In this document: one piece after another, positions 35,310-46,065 of the stretch
Numbering within the stretch: position 1 is the first letter of the stretch
Layout: each line of letters opens with the position of its first letter
Assembly: GCA_022578605.1 (NCBI GenBank)
Contig: MU394150.1
Span: 1-64,000 of the forward strand
DNA length: 64,000 bases
From: Camillea tinctor
Lineage: Eukaryota; Ascomycota; Sordariomycetes; Xylariales; Xylariaceae
Reading direction: 5' to 3'
Translations under genes and position numbers: made by a program
Notes under the pieces: generated by a model
Database searches by the model: none
What the model saw: the letters and a program-made list of their open reading frames with translations, nothing else
What the model was told of the DNA's origin: nothing

Positions 35310-36824
35310 ATGGATTCCCATACAGGCTGTGAAGAAATTCGGGGTAGCCTCGTTGATGGTCCATCTCCTCCTAAAAACAACAGACGTAGTCGCTCAGTTT
35401 CGTATGATTCCTTATTCGATGACCCTGATACGCAGCTCGACTTTGATAACTCGTCGTCGAGTGCTCAAGGTGCTCGAAGTAATCAAACACCACTACCGCG
35501 GCCAAGGCATTCACATGGAAGTGACCTTGATTCCGCAAATCCCGTATGTACGTACCAAGATGGCCCTAACTACGGGCTAAAGTGGGTTCGAGATGGCTTG
35601 TCTCTTCGACCTGAGTGGACCGTAGAGCCAGCCATCGAGGCCATCATCGCCACGCTCAAGACAACCATCGGGCGCGAGAACGAGTTTCACGTCGAGCATA
35701 TCCATAGTGGTACCCATAGCAAGCTCTATCGTGTCTCATACAACCAGCAGTGTTTCGTCATGCGCATCTCTCTCCCTGTCTGCCCGGCTAGTCTGACTGA
35801 GAGCGAGGTGGCAACGCTAGATTGGGTATACCAAAACTCCAAATTACCGGTCCCGCGGGTTAAGTGCTACGACTCCACGCGGAATAACGCTCTCGGCTTC
35901 GAGTGGATCCTCATGGACCACATGGATGGAACACCCCTGTCACAATGCTGGAGGGAAATAAGCTTTGAGGCGAAAGAGCGCATAGTCCGTCAAATTGCAG
36001 CGTACGCAACTTCGGCCTTTGAGAAGCAATTTACCTGGGGAATCGGCAACATGTATCCCGGACCTGCCGGTGCTTCCAATACTTCGCCCCAAATTGGCGA
36101 GACAGTATGTATGGCGTTCTTCTAGGGAGAGCGCGCCTGCTTCGACCACCGCCGTGGGCCGTTTCTTGATGCTTCTGAGTGGACTGCTAGTCGTTTGCGC
36201 CTTTTGTATTCCGATCTCATGTTTCGTATGAGGGAATTGAAGAATGAGGATCATCGGCAAACTATGATGGAAATGCTGGTCCTCGTAGAGCGCTTAGAGG
36301 CGCTTGAGGGCCGGTTCTTCCACGGAACGAAGACCCCAGTGCCTACCATGCTGTGGCACGATAATATTTCACTGGATAATCTTCTTGTTGACGAAAACGG
36401 GGTTCTATGTGGAGTCTTAGACTGGCAATGCGTCTCTTGCCTGCCCCTTCACGACACTTGTCAGTTTCCGGCTTTCCTACAACAATCGAGTGATCGGTAT
36501 GATGAGCCGGTTATGATTCGCTACCTCAGTATTACATCGGATGGCCAGGGTCAGCTAGATGCAACATACTGGAGACACCTCAAGCAATTTGAAATCACCC
36601 GACTGCGGCTGTTATTCGTTGACGAGATGAAATCTCGATGCCCTGGTTTTGTAAATGCATGGATGGATAAGGGTGCTTTAAGGTTAAGAGACTACGAAGC
36701 TGCCGTGCAGAATTGTGATAATGAATATGCCTACGATATAGTACGGAGATGGGTTGAAGCTACTGAAAAGAGCTACACACCAGAAAGTCTAGGAAAGCGA
36801 CTGCACGAATGTTTGATGGAGTGA
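35310..36824 (+). pseudogene. APH-family kinase-like gene with one in-frame TAG
   Basis: One open frame, 504 codons, is interrupted only by TAG at 36123-36125. Upstream are 271 codons and downstream 233, both in the same frame and both with family motifs. N-terminal residues 1-75 are Ser/Asp-rich and disordered. LYRVSYNQQCFVMRIS carries the ATP-binding Lys-like region; SEVATLDWVYQNSKLPVPRV and GFEWILMDHMDGTPLSQCW are typical of fungal aminoglycoside-phosphotransferase-like proteins. After the stop, GERACFDHRRGPF and then LWHDNISLDNLLVD with GVLDWQ follow. The stop sits where FFWG is expected, so TGG became TAG. In HDNIS the usual catalytic Asp (HHDIS) is Asn, hinting at a pseudokinase. Removing a 21-nt GTATGT...TAG segment would restore the frame, but that is too short for an intron. 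It may be a recent pseudogene, a read-through gene or a sequence error. Confidence 0.7.
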
Positions 36825-37124
36825 AATAGCTAATATGACTAAGTTGGTCGCGTTGAAAAAAATAAAAATACGGTGGGAACTCAACATCAAATAGGTAGTT
36901 ATTCACCTTTGCATTCAAAGGTACGCCAGTAGGACGAAACTTTCGGTTTTATTTTATTACAGAGGTAAACAAGGACAAAAGAAAGGTATAGTAGCGCTTG
37001 CACCAATGAAGGGGGGGGGGGATGTAATACAATAATCGCAGAGCATCGACACCTAATACTAAGTCCTAACCTAGCACAATCTACAACCTCTAAAACTTGA
37101 TGATCGAAAATACTGATCAATTAC
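36825..37124. other. Convergent 3' region
   Basis: Between the APH-like gene and the PAM2 protein. Contains an 11-base G run at about 37011-37021 (C on the sense strand of the PAM2 gene). Nothing else seen. Confidence 0.4.
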
Positions 37125-39095
37125 TTACCAGACCCGGAAAGAAAGCTTCGACCAAAATTTCTTTACTGGCTTCGGTTCAGGTTTCTTAGGTCCTTCATTG
37201 AGCTCCTTGAATGTCTCACAAGACTCGAGCAAGTCGAGCATGTCCGAGGCGATTCGGTCATCATATTCGTTATAAGTGGTGTTAGCGTCACCAGAATCGG
37301 AGTCTTCAGAGTCGGAGTCGTCAGAGCCAGAATCGTCAGAGTCATCGGAATCATGGGAATCGTCGGAATCCGAGTCGGAATCATCAGAGCCATCGTAACC
37401 ATCATAAGCATCAAAACCGTAGTCTATGGCACCTAAATATGCGGAATATTGCGCCTCGTAGGCCGTGCTATATTCTGTTTCGAATTTGTCTTCTGATTCT
37501 CCCAGGTCAGCGAGCTCTAGCCCTGGAACCTTGTCAGATATTCCTTGCTCACAGGGAGGGGGTCCTAATTCTGTGTTGTTTAGCTCGGTATCCTTTTCTT
37601 CAGATCCATTCTTATGGTCTTCCGAATGGTCCTCAAGTTCGACTAGTTCGTCTGTGGGCTCTTCTAGTTCAAATACTGTGTCTGGTCCAACTGGGAGTGT
37701 CTCAGTCTTGAATACGGACTCTTCTAGTTTTTGGGACTCTTCACTGAGCCCATCGTGTTCAACTGCGGTTTGCAACTCAAGTACAGGCTCCTCAATATCA
37801 GCTGTGGGTCCATCAGGCTTGACTAGAACTTCAGTTTCAACCGTAGATTCCTCAGGCTCAAGTACGAATTCTTCGGGCTTGACTCCCAGCTCTTCAGGTT
37901 CAAATGTTAATTCTGGTTCAATAACAGGCTCCTCTGACTTGGCCACTAGTTCCTCTGATTTAACCTCTGGTCTTGGTGTAACTGCTGTGTCTGGTTCATT
38001 GCTGGAATCTTCTGGGGTTTGCTCTATTTCCTCGGGTTTGAACATGGCTCCTTCGGGCTCGTCGACAGAGACTAGAGATTTACTGTCAATTAATTCCATC
38101 TCGTATTCATCACCTACATCTGTTTTGGCACCCTTATCTTCAAGCGGGGAATATTCTGCTCCCTGTTCTTCTCCTTTCGTGGAAACGGGAGCCTTTGTTT
38201 CATCTTCAACAAGCTCTTTGTCATCTTTGGGAGCTTCTTCTTTATTTTCGGGCGCATCTCCTGTTTCCTCGGAGAACTTGGAGGTCTCTTCAGCTTCTGT
38301 ATTGCTCTGAATTTCCTCTTCCTCTTGGCCTTTCTGGGTAATGGGTTTAGAATCCTGGGGGGGCATTTCTTCACTAGTAATTTCTACGGGAAGCTCACCC
38401 GATACCGGCTCAGGTGCACTCGGGTCCTGCCAGTGCTGGTAATGCCGGCGGACCTCATCCTCCAGCGAGGAAGGCCCGCCGTTCGTCTTCAGTGGTAAAG
38501 CCGCCTGCAACTCGGCCCCTAGACATGTGCCCAGAGTGAAATGGACGATAAACCGGTTCGCAGTGTCAATCTCACGAGTGAATGACTCCATTGCCGGATC
38601 AGGAGCCATGCAAGCCGCTGAGGTATTTAGCGAACCCGCGCATGCTGAGGGAACACACCCAACCACTATCGAGATTCTCTCATGCTGGCACGGATTAAAA
38701 CCCGGGGTCGCAGGGGAGGAATTCTTGTTACGAGTGTGAAAGTTGGGCTTACAGAAGAAAACAGGCTCTCTGGCACGACAGCCACATACGTAGTATGTGA
38801 TGGTTGCGTAGCAAAAATGAGGGTCAGCTGCTGACAGGGGTTGAAGTTTCTTGGTTAGGCCCGGTGTCGAACTTACTACTAGGGAACTCTTCTGGCGAAC
38901 AAGTGGAGAACTCGGCGATGGTTTAAATTCTTTTGCGAACGGCGAGAGGAAAGACTGTTTTGCGAGCGATGAAGGCACGAATTCTTTCGCACCTGGGGCG
39001 AGCACGGATCTTTCTATGCTCGCGGGTACGAACTCTTTCGCATGAGGGGAGATCTTGAGCGGCGTGAATTCCTTTGCATTTGGTCTGAACAGCAT
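37125..39095 (-). CDS. Acidic protein with four N-terminal PAM2-like motifs
   Basis: A single exon of 656 aa from ATG 39095; the frame extends upstream only to a TTG. Residues 2-60 hold four copies of the PAM2 pattern with core AKEF at 7-10, 19-22, 36-39 and 54-57, each as [LIF]-x-P-x-AKEF-x-P. PAM2 motifs bind the MLLE domain of poly(A)-binding protein, as in ataxin-2 and Paip proteins. A Cys/His-rich segment follows (about 92-165: YYVCGCRAREPVFFCKP, CQHERI, CVPSACAG), a possible metal-binding fold. The middle (about 260-510) is Glu/Pro-rich with degenerate EEPVxEPE-type repeats, and the end has an Asp/Ser run (DSDSDDSHDSDDSDDSGSDD) before a short basic-aromatic tail. A perfect GTAAGT donor spans the stop codon, so an alternative last exon is possible. 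An RNA-related role is inferred from PAM2 only. Confidence 0.82.
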   Translation of the reverse strand: MLFRPNAKEFTPLKISPHAKEFVPASIERSVLAPGAKEFVPSSLAKQSFLSPFAKEFKPSPSSPLVRQKSSLVVSSTPGLTKKLQPLSAADPHFCYATITYYVCGCRAREPVFFCKPNFHTRNKNSSPATPGFNPCQHERISIVVGCVPSACAGSLNTSAACMAPDPAMESFTREIDTANRFIVHFTLGTCLGAELQAALPLKTNGGPSSLEDEVRRHYQHWQDPSAPEPVSGELPVEITSEEMPPQDSKPITQKGQEEEEIQSNTEAEETSKFSEETGDAPENKEEAPKDDKELVEDETKAPVSTKGEEQGAEYSPLEDKGAKTDVGDEYEMELIDSKSLVSVDEPEGAMFKPEEIEQTPEDSSNEPDTAVTPRPEVKSEELVAKSEEPVIEPELTFEPEELGVKPEEFVLEPEESTVETEVLVKPDGPTADIEEPVLELQTAVEHDGLSEESQKLEESVFKTETLPVGPDTVFELEEPTDELVELEDHSEDHKNGSEEKDTELNNTELGPPPCEQGISDKVPGLELADLGESEDKFETEYSTAYEAQYSAYLGAIDYGFDAYDGYDGSDDSDSDSDDSHDSDDSDDSGSDDSDSEDSDSGDANTTYNEYDDRIASDMLDLLESCETFKELNEGPKKPEPKPVKKFWSKLSFRVW

Positions 39096-40132
39096 TTTGA
39101 ATGAATTTCTTTTTGGATTGATGGGTTGGCAAGCCGGCTTGCGTAACTTGGGTTGGGATATGGATCGTGTACTAGGTAGATCTGGAAAACTTGTTTGTAG
39201 AAGTACCTGGCTCCTAAAGGCCAAGCAGTTTTTCTTTAGATCTGTCTAGTATTCGTTTGGATGGGTGCTAAGTTCAAGGCTTGAAGCTGAGAACACTGAT
39301 GATGAAGTCAGCAAAGGGTCAATTTATGTATAAGAATATAATAGCCTCTTGTGAGTATCTATGAGATGAAACAAAGGTATGCTCGATGATAATCAAGGAA
39401 TGGGTTCCTTTGTAGGCCTCCTCAAACAGTGCTTTCAGGCGTATCTTCCTCTTTATTAGAACTTGTTGCCGATCGTGAGCACTGTCAATATATTGTTTAG
39501 AACTAGTGTATTGTTTTGCTTTTGTTAGACGACCTAATACAAAGAAAGGATGGTGATCAAAGGAGCAATATAACTTGGCTGTCAAAGGACCTTGATCTTA
39601 ACCCTATTGTTACGGGCGTATTGTTATGCCAGAACAAAAAAAAAAAAAGAAGAGGCTAGAATTATCAGAACGCTATAGTAAACAATATCATATTTCCTTT
39701 ACTACTTGTGTAGTTTGGATAACTGAATATGAGAAGAGAGAAGAGGGAAGTAGAGGTAGTAGGGGCTATTTAGTCGCGTTAGTGGACCTGAACACTTGAG
39801 GTTATTACTGATCTCACTTAGTTAATACATAAACTTTTGAGAAATCGAATAATAAGTAGAAACACATATTCATCCTCTCTTGTTCGGAACATGGATTATT
39901 CTCAGCTCACCTACTAGAATCGTTTAGCCGCCTAAAGCCACATACTAGCTTAGTCAATCCATTGGATGAAATCGATCCCACCGAAGTTCTAACCTAAGCG
40001 TGCTGAGTAAATACCATTGGGACAGTATAAAGGTATTTTCTTGTGACTGGTTTTTCGTTGCCTGAACGCCGTCCCCTTTACTTCTTTTAATTTGTTTTAC
40101 GGGCTAGAGAAGTGAGTGCTTAAAACTGCAAG
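39096..40132. other. Divergent promoter region, PAM2 protein and glutathione synthetase
   Basis: AT-rich. An A run lies at 39636-39649. A minus-strand frame at 39319-39585 has no domain. Nothing else recognised. Confidence 0.45.
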
Positions 40133-41817
40133 ATGGACTTAACCGATTTGACGGAAGACGACTTACAGGCCATTCAATTTGAGTTGGAAGATTATCAAAT
40201 CGTACATGGTTCCCTCTTCAAAATCCCACGGACCGCACCAGATTTGGACGACCCAACAGTCGCCATTGCGCGTCCTGTTGGCATTAGCCTCATACCTACC
40301 GCATTCCCGCACCTGCAGTTTTTGCATGCTTTGAAAATACAGCCAATATTCAATGAGCTTTACATCAAGATCGCAGAAGACGAACTCTGGCTTGAAGGAA
40401 TCATACGTCAGCTCCAGGAAACCGACCCGTTTGCCAAGGTTCTGTGGCAAATATGGGAGCGGGTTCGAAGCAGGGCTGAGGTCCAGTCAGTACGATGTGG
40501 GATATTTCGAAGTGATTACATGCTTCATAGTATCCGTAACGAAGCAAAAGTAACGGTCGGCCAGGAGAGCTTAGGTATGGCTGCCGGAGCTCAGATCAAG
40601 CAGGTTGAATTCAATACCTATTCATGTGCTGGCTCAAGCCACGCCAATATTGTTGCCAACATGCACCGATACCTTGGAACAAGGGGTGCTCACAGAGTTG
40701 CCCGAATTCAGCCCGCCAAGTTGCCAACAAACCACGCCATCAAAGAAATCGCGGCATCTCTGGAAACAGCGCATAAAGTTTATACCCAGTCGACTGAAAC
40801 ACCGCGAAAGACTGTCATACTAATGACCGTTCAGCCTGAAAATGTGAACGTATGCGATGAAAGACCCCTCGAGTACTCGCTCTCAGACTGTGACCCTCCT
40901 ATACCACTTTATAGGGTTGAATTCAGCAACGAAGTGATGCAGAGATGCCAGCTCGGGCCGGACAGAGAACTCCTCTTCACTTCGCCCCACCGGGGCGAGG
41001 TCTTTGAGGTCTCAGTAGTGTACCAACGCGCGGGCTACGACCCGGGTGAATACACACCCCAAGGGATAGAAGCCCGGTATATACTAGAGGTGTCAAGAGC
41101 TATCAAATGTCCGACCATACTCTGTCACATATCTGGGTTCAAAAAAGTCCAACAGGAGCTCACGCGGCCTGGAGTCCTCGAGCGGTTCATGTCTGCTGAG
41201 AATGCAGACGTACTAAGGAGGACGTTCATGTCCCTCTACGCGTTCGATACTTCAGGGGACGGGGTGACTGCAAGAAAGCTGGCCTTGGATGAAAATTCGG
41301 CGGCGGGGTATATCCTAAAGCCATCACTCGATGGAGGCGGCCATAACATCTACGGGAGAGACATCCCTTCTTTCCTTGCTACGATCCCGCAGCACGTTTG
41401 GGGTAAATATATTCTTAGTGAGTGCTTTCGATAGTTTCTTTGTTTAGCTAACCTTGAGAATCTGCCCCGGGAGGGGGGAAGATAAAGAGACTAACTAGGC
41501 AAATACGTATGACAATTACTAACTACCTTCCTATCCCAGTGGAGAAGATTAATGCGCCGCTCCTGCAAGGAGTCCTGGTATCACCTCTCATGGCCTATAG
41601 AGGCTCTGTGGTCTCTGAGCTCGGTGCAATCGGAACCTGTCTATGGAGGCGAGAAGGAGGGAGCAAGGGAGATACAGAAATTATCAGAAACTCTGGCGCT
41701 GGATGGACTTTTAAAACAAAACCGGACGATGTCGATGAGATGAGTGTCGTCAAGGGCTATGGATGTTTCGACTGCCCATTCTTTCCTGATGTCTCTTCTG
41801 ACAATCTGCAAGGATAG
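40133..41817 (+). CDS. Eukaryotic-type glutathione synthetase, divergent
   Basis: Two exons (40133-41417, 41540-41817; a 122-bp intron with GTGAGT donor and CCCAG acceptor, splitting the Met of ILMEKINAPL) give 520 aa, the usual length. Family blocks are in order: RSDYMLH, IKQVEFNTYSCAG, ANIVANMHRYLG, ILKPSLDGGGHNIYG, ILMEKI and VVSELGAIGTCLW. The enzyme joins gamma-glutamylcysteine and glycine with ATP in the cytosol. Several normally fixed positions differ: KPQREGGGNN is KPSLDGGGHN, the late LLRTK that contacts substrate reads TFKTK, and the glycine-rich EGGVAAG lid is EMSVVKG. It may be a lineage form of GSH2 or a paralogue with another acceptor; without the rest of the genome I do not give it the symbol. 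Confidence 0.85.
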
Positions 41818-42582
41818 ATGGCAGTAGGCGTGGTGTTATTAGGGGGGAGAGGGGAAGGGGGTTAATTCTGGAGGATTCGGGGGAAAACATGGCAGAGGCC
41901 AGTATAACCTACTCTTCTCTCTTTTCCGATGTGGCATCCGGTCTGCGATCGGTAATATTATCAGCCAATTACCCGACGATATGTGATGCTACTATGCGGT
42001 GAGATCACATCTCATAGAGGAAGCTGATTGTAAACTAGGTTTCTAAAATGTCATATGTAGTATATACACTATACACGCACCGTTCGACTGAATATACTAC
42101 CTAATGTGAAAAACTAGAGTAGCTGGCACTAGGAAAACTCTACAAGGAGATCGAGGCTTGATCCCTAAGCTCCATCCTAGATTTTAACCTCGGGTACTTT
42201 ATGAATATCATATAACGGATCGAACTTAGCGTTCAAAGAAGCTCTTTCACGTCAAACTGCTTTGTGTTTTGCTCGAGCGCTCGGTGTCTCGCAGTCGTGG
42301 ATTGTTCCCCGCATCGATCTGCATCCCTGTGCGAACGAGACATCAGGAAAATGATCAGACCATGTATCCATGGTGGTAGGAATACTCTGCAGGTACAACT
42401 TAAAATACTATAGGAAGCGTGGCATTGGCTGGGACCTGTGGACTCGTTAGGCGTGTACCTCACTTGCCATTCTAGCCCTCACGACGGGGGTGAAGGCAAT
42501 AAGAGGAACTGCCGAGTCTTTGTTTAAATGCTGGGTTGCCTGCTCCCGAAACTTGCTCGACATTGCACAATCACAATCCAGT
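41818..42582. other. Intergenic
   Basis: No gene recognised. G-rich tract at 41839-41863. Contains the upstream region of the yellow/MRJP-like gene; the frame upstream of its ATG starts with GTG at 42490 and was not used. Confidence 0.45.
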
Positions 42583-44062
42583 ATGGCAAGGACACAATTG
42601 TGTATCTTCTTGGTAGTTATCCACTGCCTCGGCCTGGGGGCTGCGCAAGCCGGCTTTCCAGTTGAACTCAATAGCACGTTCAGCACGACTGGGTCACGTA
42701 ATGTCCGCATTGACACAGGCACATACGGACCACCCGTGGAAGAATACCACTATTTCTACGACCAATGGCCGATTGGGCTCGCCGTCTCCAAGACGGGCCG
42801 GGTGTTCACCTGCTACACCCGCGGAACGTATAACTACACACTGGGCGAAGTTGTCAACGAAACTGCGGAGGCACCCTACCCGAACTTGGAGCTAAACACT
42901 CCGCCCGACGGTCTATACAGTGAAACGAATGGCATCATGTTTGGCAGCAGCGATTCGAGCCACTTTATCAGCGTGCAAGCGCTCTATGTCACACCTGACG
43001 ACACGCTTTGGGTACTCGACAGTGGCCGCCCGACCATCAACCAGTCCTCCCGGCCGAGCTCGACATACGCCGCGCCAGGAGGACCGAAGCTAGTCGCCAT
43101 AGACTTGAGTACCGACAAGGTCACCCGAACTTATACTCTGCCGCCTAGTGTCCACTATCCCGACTCGTACATGAACGACTTGCGCTTTGACCTTCGAACC
43201 AACGCTACCGCGGCCGGGGGTGGTATCGTGTACATCGTCGACAGCAGTAACGAGGGACGCACAGGATTCATCATGATCGACCTCGCTACGGGGGAGTCCT
43301 GGCGCCAGCTAAGCCAGCACCCGAGTACATTGGCCGTATACGAGGTGGTGCCGAGCTACAACGGGATCCCGTTTTACCAGCGGCAGAAGGGACACACGCT
43401 CGGATTCCAATCGCCGGGAAACGATGGCGCAGAATTGGATCAGCACGGTGAGGTAAGGGGAAAGGGGGGAGGAGAAAAGGGATATCTAATAAATTGATTA
43501 GCTGATTGTACTAACTACCTACGACAGGTGATGTACTACTCCGCCCTCACGACAGACTACTTATACTCGATCGAGACGAAGTATCTTCGGGCGAACCCGA
43601 GCCTCGATCCCCTAGCAGACAAGCGCGCGTCGGACAACGTCAAAAACCTCAGGCAGCGCGGGGGTAACGCCAACGGATTCGCAGGAGATAGTCTGGGGAA
43701 TGTCTATATGCTGATGCCAGAGCATAATGCGATTTTCATCTACAAGTAAGTGTTTCCTTTCCCCTCCTCCCAATTCCTGCCATGTCTTTTAATTCTATAA
43801 GATAAAATGTAAGTACGTAACCCGGCTGACAACTTGCTTACCTAGCTACACAACTGGCCTCACGGTTCCATATGTGAGAGATAGCCGTATGGTCTGGCCT
43901 GACAGCGCCAATGCGGGGTGGGATGGTTATCTCTACTTTACCATCAACCAGCTGCCATACCAACCCGACTTGAATGATGGGGTAGATGGACGAGTGTACC
44001 CGGGACTGATATTAAGGGTGAAGATGCCGGACGGCGCGAACAAGAACACACTCCTTATTTGA
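42583..44062 (+). CDS. Secreted yellow/major-royal-jelly-like protein
   Basis: Three exons (42583-43452, 43528-43745, 43846-44062; introns 75 and 100 bp) give 434 aa. ATG 42583 starts a clear signal peptide (MARTQLCIFLVVIHCLGLGAAQA). The body matches the MRJP/yellow six-bladed propeller family: WPIGLAVSKTGRVFTCY, VQALYVTPDDTLWVLDSGR, PKLVAIDLSTDKVTRTY, SYMNDLRFDLR, GIVYIVDSS, GFIMIDLATGESWR, GNANGFAGDSLGNVYM and SRMVWPDSA. At least five N-glycosylation sites are visible. Fungal members are mostly uncharacterised; insect relatives act in pigmentation and as secreted binding proteins. No catalytic residues can be named. Confidence 0.85.
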
Positions 44063-44217
44063 AACCGACTAATGGATGTCACAAGAATAATGGGTATGGG
44101 TTGAGTTTCCTTTACTTCGTAGTATTTATTACAGATAATAATCAGAAAAATATTGAACTGAGGGTGCGTTTGTACCCCAAAGATGATAAGGCTCAACCGA
44201 GTCCTCTTCTAGTCTGT

Positions 44218-44574
44218 TCAATTTTTCGAACCCCGTCCTCCTTGACCGCGTTCTGGTCCTTGGGCCAGCCCCTGGGAGTGACCTGCTGAGGCGGGTAGAC
44301 CCTCCAAGGCTTGTCCATGCTCGTGCTCGGGGAGCGGTGCTGTCTTGTCGGCCCGATCGACGTGGGAGTCCTAGGTAGGTGTTAGCCAATAATAAAAGAA
44401 AGAACAGAGAAAACGAGGGAAGAGAAGAAGAAGAGGAGGAGGAGGAGGAAGAGGAAAAGGGGACAAAAGCCCTACCTTAGGTGTAACACCACCAGCACCA
44501 TGAATTATATTGTGATGTGTCTCTGGAGAGAGATCTTGAGCATTGTCGGCACGGCCACTTCCTTCTCGAGGCAT
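44218..44574 (-). CDS. Small conserved-looking two-exon protein, 83 aa
   Basis: Exon 1 (44574-44476, 33 codons: MPREGSGRADNAQDLSPETH then HNIIHGAGGVTPK) and exon 2 (44370-44218, DSHVDRADKTAPLPEHEHGQ to GQGGRGSKN and TGA) are joined by a 105-bp intron with donor GTAGGG and acceptor CACCTACCTAG. Both exons are too short to show as long ORFs. Composition is strongly hydrophilic, rich in Gly, His, Glu and Pro, without membrane segment or Cys, and is probably disordered. Such short HGxGG- and Gly-rich proteins are common among stress-induced fungal genes, but I recognise no family. The intron has a GAAGAGG/CCTCTTC-type purine tract (44405-44460). Confidence 0.65.
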
Positions 44575-46065
44575 GGTTGCGGGATGTGTTGCGTGATACT
44601 TTACAAGCCCTTTGTTTTGTTTTATTCGTATTCGTGTAGATAGGCGTTGTGCTTGGCAAGTCAGAAGTCTGAAGATGCTGATTACCGGCTATAGTTATAT
44701 AGGTTAGTTAGAGAGGTACATATACCTGGGTATCTGCGATATATATAAGATTAAGGTTAAGGTTTTGGTTCTAGTTCTATTTGCTCTCCGTCAACCTGTA
44801 CCCAACCTGTACCCGTACTAGGTAGTCAATCGAGGGACACGATCCTTGACGTCATTCTGAAAGACGATCTGAGTTCCAATGTACCTAGGTACGATCCAGT
44901 CCGCTTTCATCACGTAATGGTGATGACATGCTTCTACTATGACTTGTGCGGCCCTCGATAGCCACTGCGATATACTGTCTCATACATATTTAGGTTATCT
45001 ACCTAGGTACATAAATAATAAACTAGGTATATGTCACCGTTGACTCAACGTTGTAGGTAAATGGGATTCGAATAAAAGGTTCGTAATTAGTGCTATATCG
45101 TTCAAATTGATATTTAGAAAATCTAGGTACCTAATATTCACCATCGCGGCAAGTCTAAGGTGAGCAATCTGTTGAAGAACTTATATGGTGCATCAGGAGT
45201 TGCCGACTTAGTATGTAGTACTAGGTTAGGTACTTGCCTATATTACCCACAGACCCATAGAGAGTTAACAAGGTTGCGGCTGTCTGGGAACCATTTAACC
45301 TACATACTAACCTAGTTAAATACCCCACACATTGCTCCTCATTGCCCCTCATTGCCTATCTCGGTCGAAACTGATTATATAAACTTGGTAACATACCTAC
45401 CTTACCTCTAACCCCCAACTCCTGACACTGATACATAACTAACTTAAGTTACTTAATTGCCTAATCTAGTAAACTTGCACATTTACACGGTGCAAACCGA
45501 TTCAATAGTATCGATCACCTAGTAGGGATTTATACGGGATCTAGGGCAAGAGATAAGAGCATGGTGACCTATAACACATTGTTCGGTAATTGGTAGTATT
45601 TAAGTATCAGGTGCTCGGAGATCGGTGAGATTCCATTGCGCAATCCTACATTATTGCTTCGTCATCTTCCGGAGGGTATCGATACAACTTAGTATAACAC
45701 GATAGAAGCTTGGAACCGGGCTACAGGTAGTACCTACGGATACTTTTCTTTTTTTAAGTACCATATCAACCCAATTCAATGCTCGGATTATAAATCAATC
45801 CATTGATACCCCACACCTCTTCTAATCTAGTAATCATACCTGACCTGTATCTGTTGCTTACCTAGGTAGTATATAGGTAGGTAATCTGACTGTCTGGATC
45901 TAAGTTATATAAACCCGTCTAACTCCGTATAAGTCGTTTGGGTTCATCTCATTACAACCGCATCATACTCATCTAACAAACAATATAAAAACGCCTTATT
46001 TTCCTCACATACTTGGCATTTGCCTATACCTATCTCCAGCTATCCATATAATTCACTGATCAATC
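44575..46065. other. Intergenic with clustered TACCTAGGTA palindromes
   Basis: Divergent spacer between the 83-aa gene and the GST. TACCTAGGTA occurs at 44882-44891, 45000-45009 and 45859-45868, and the rotated form TAGGTACCTA at 45124-45133, with many partial copies. No coding sequence was seen. Confidence 0.5.

Noticed and set aside
36105..36125. 21-nt intron in the APH-like gene
   Set aside because: Has GT...AG ends and keeps the frame, but is far below the length needed for splicing and would remove conserved residues.
37465..38310. 281-codon Ser-rich plus-strand frame
   Set aside because: Shadow of the Glu-rich region of the PAM2 protein.
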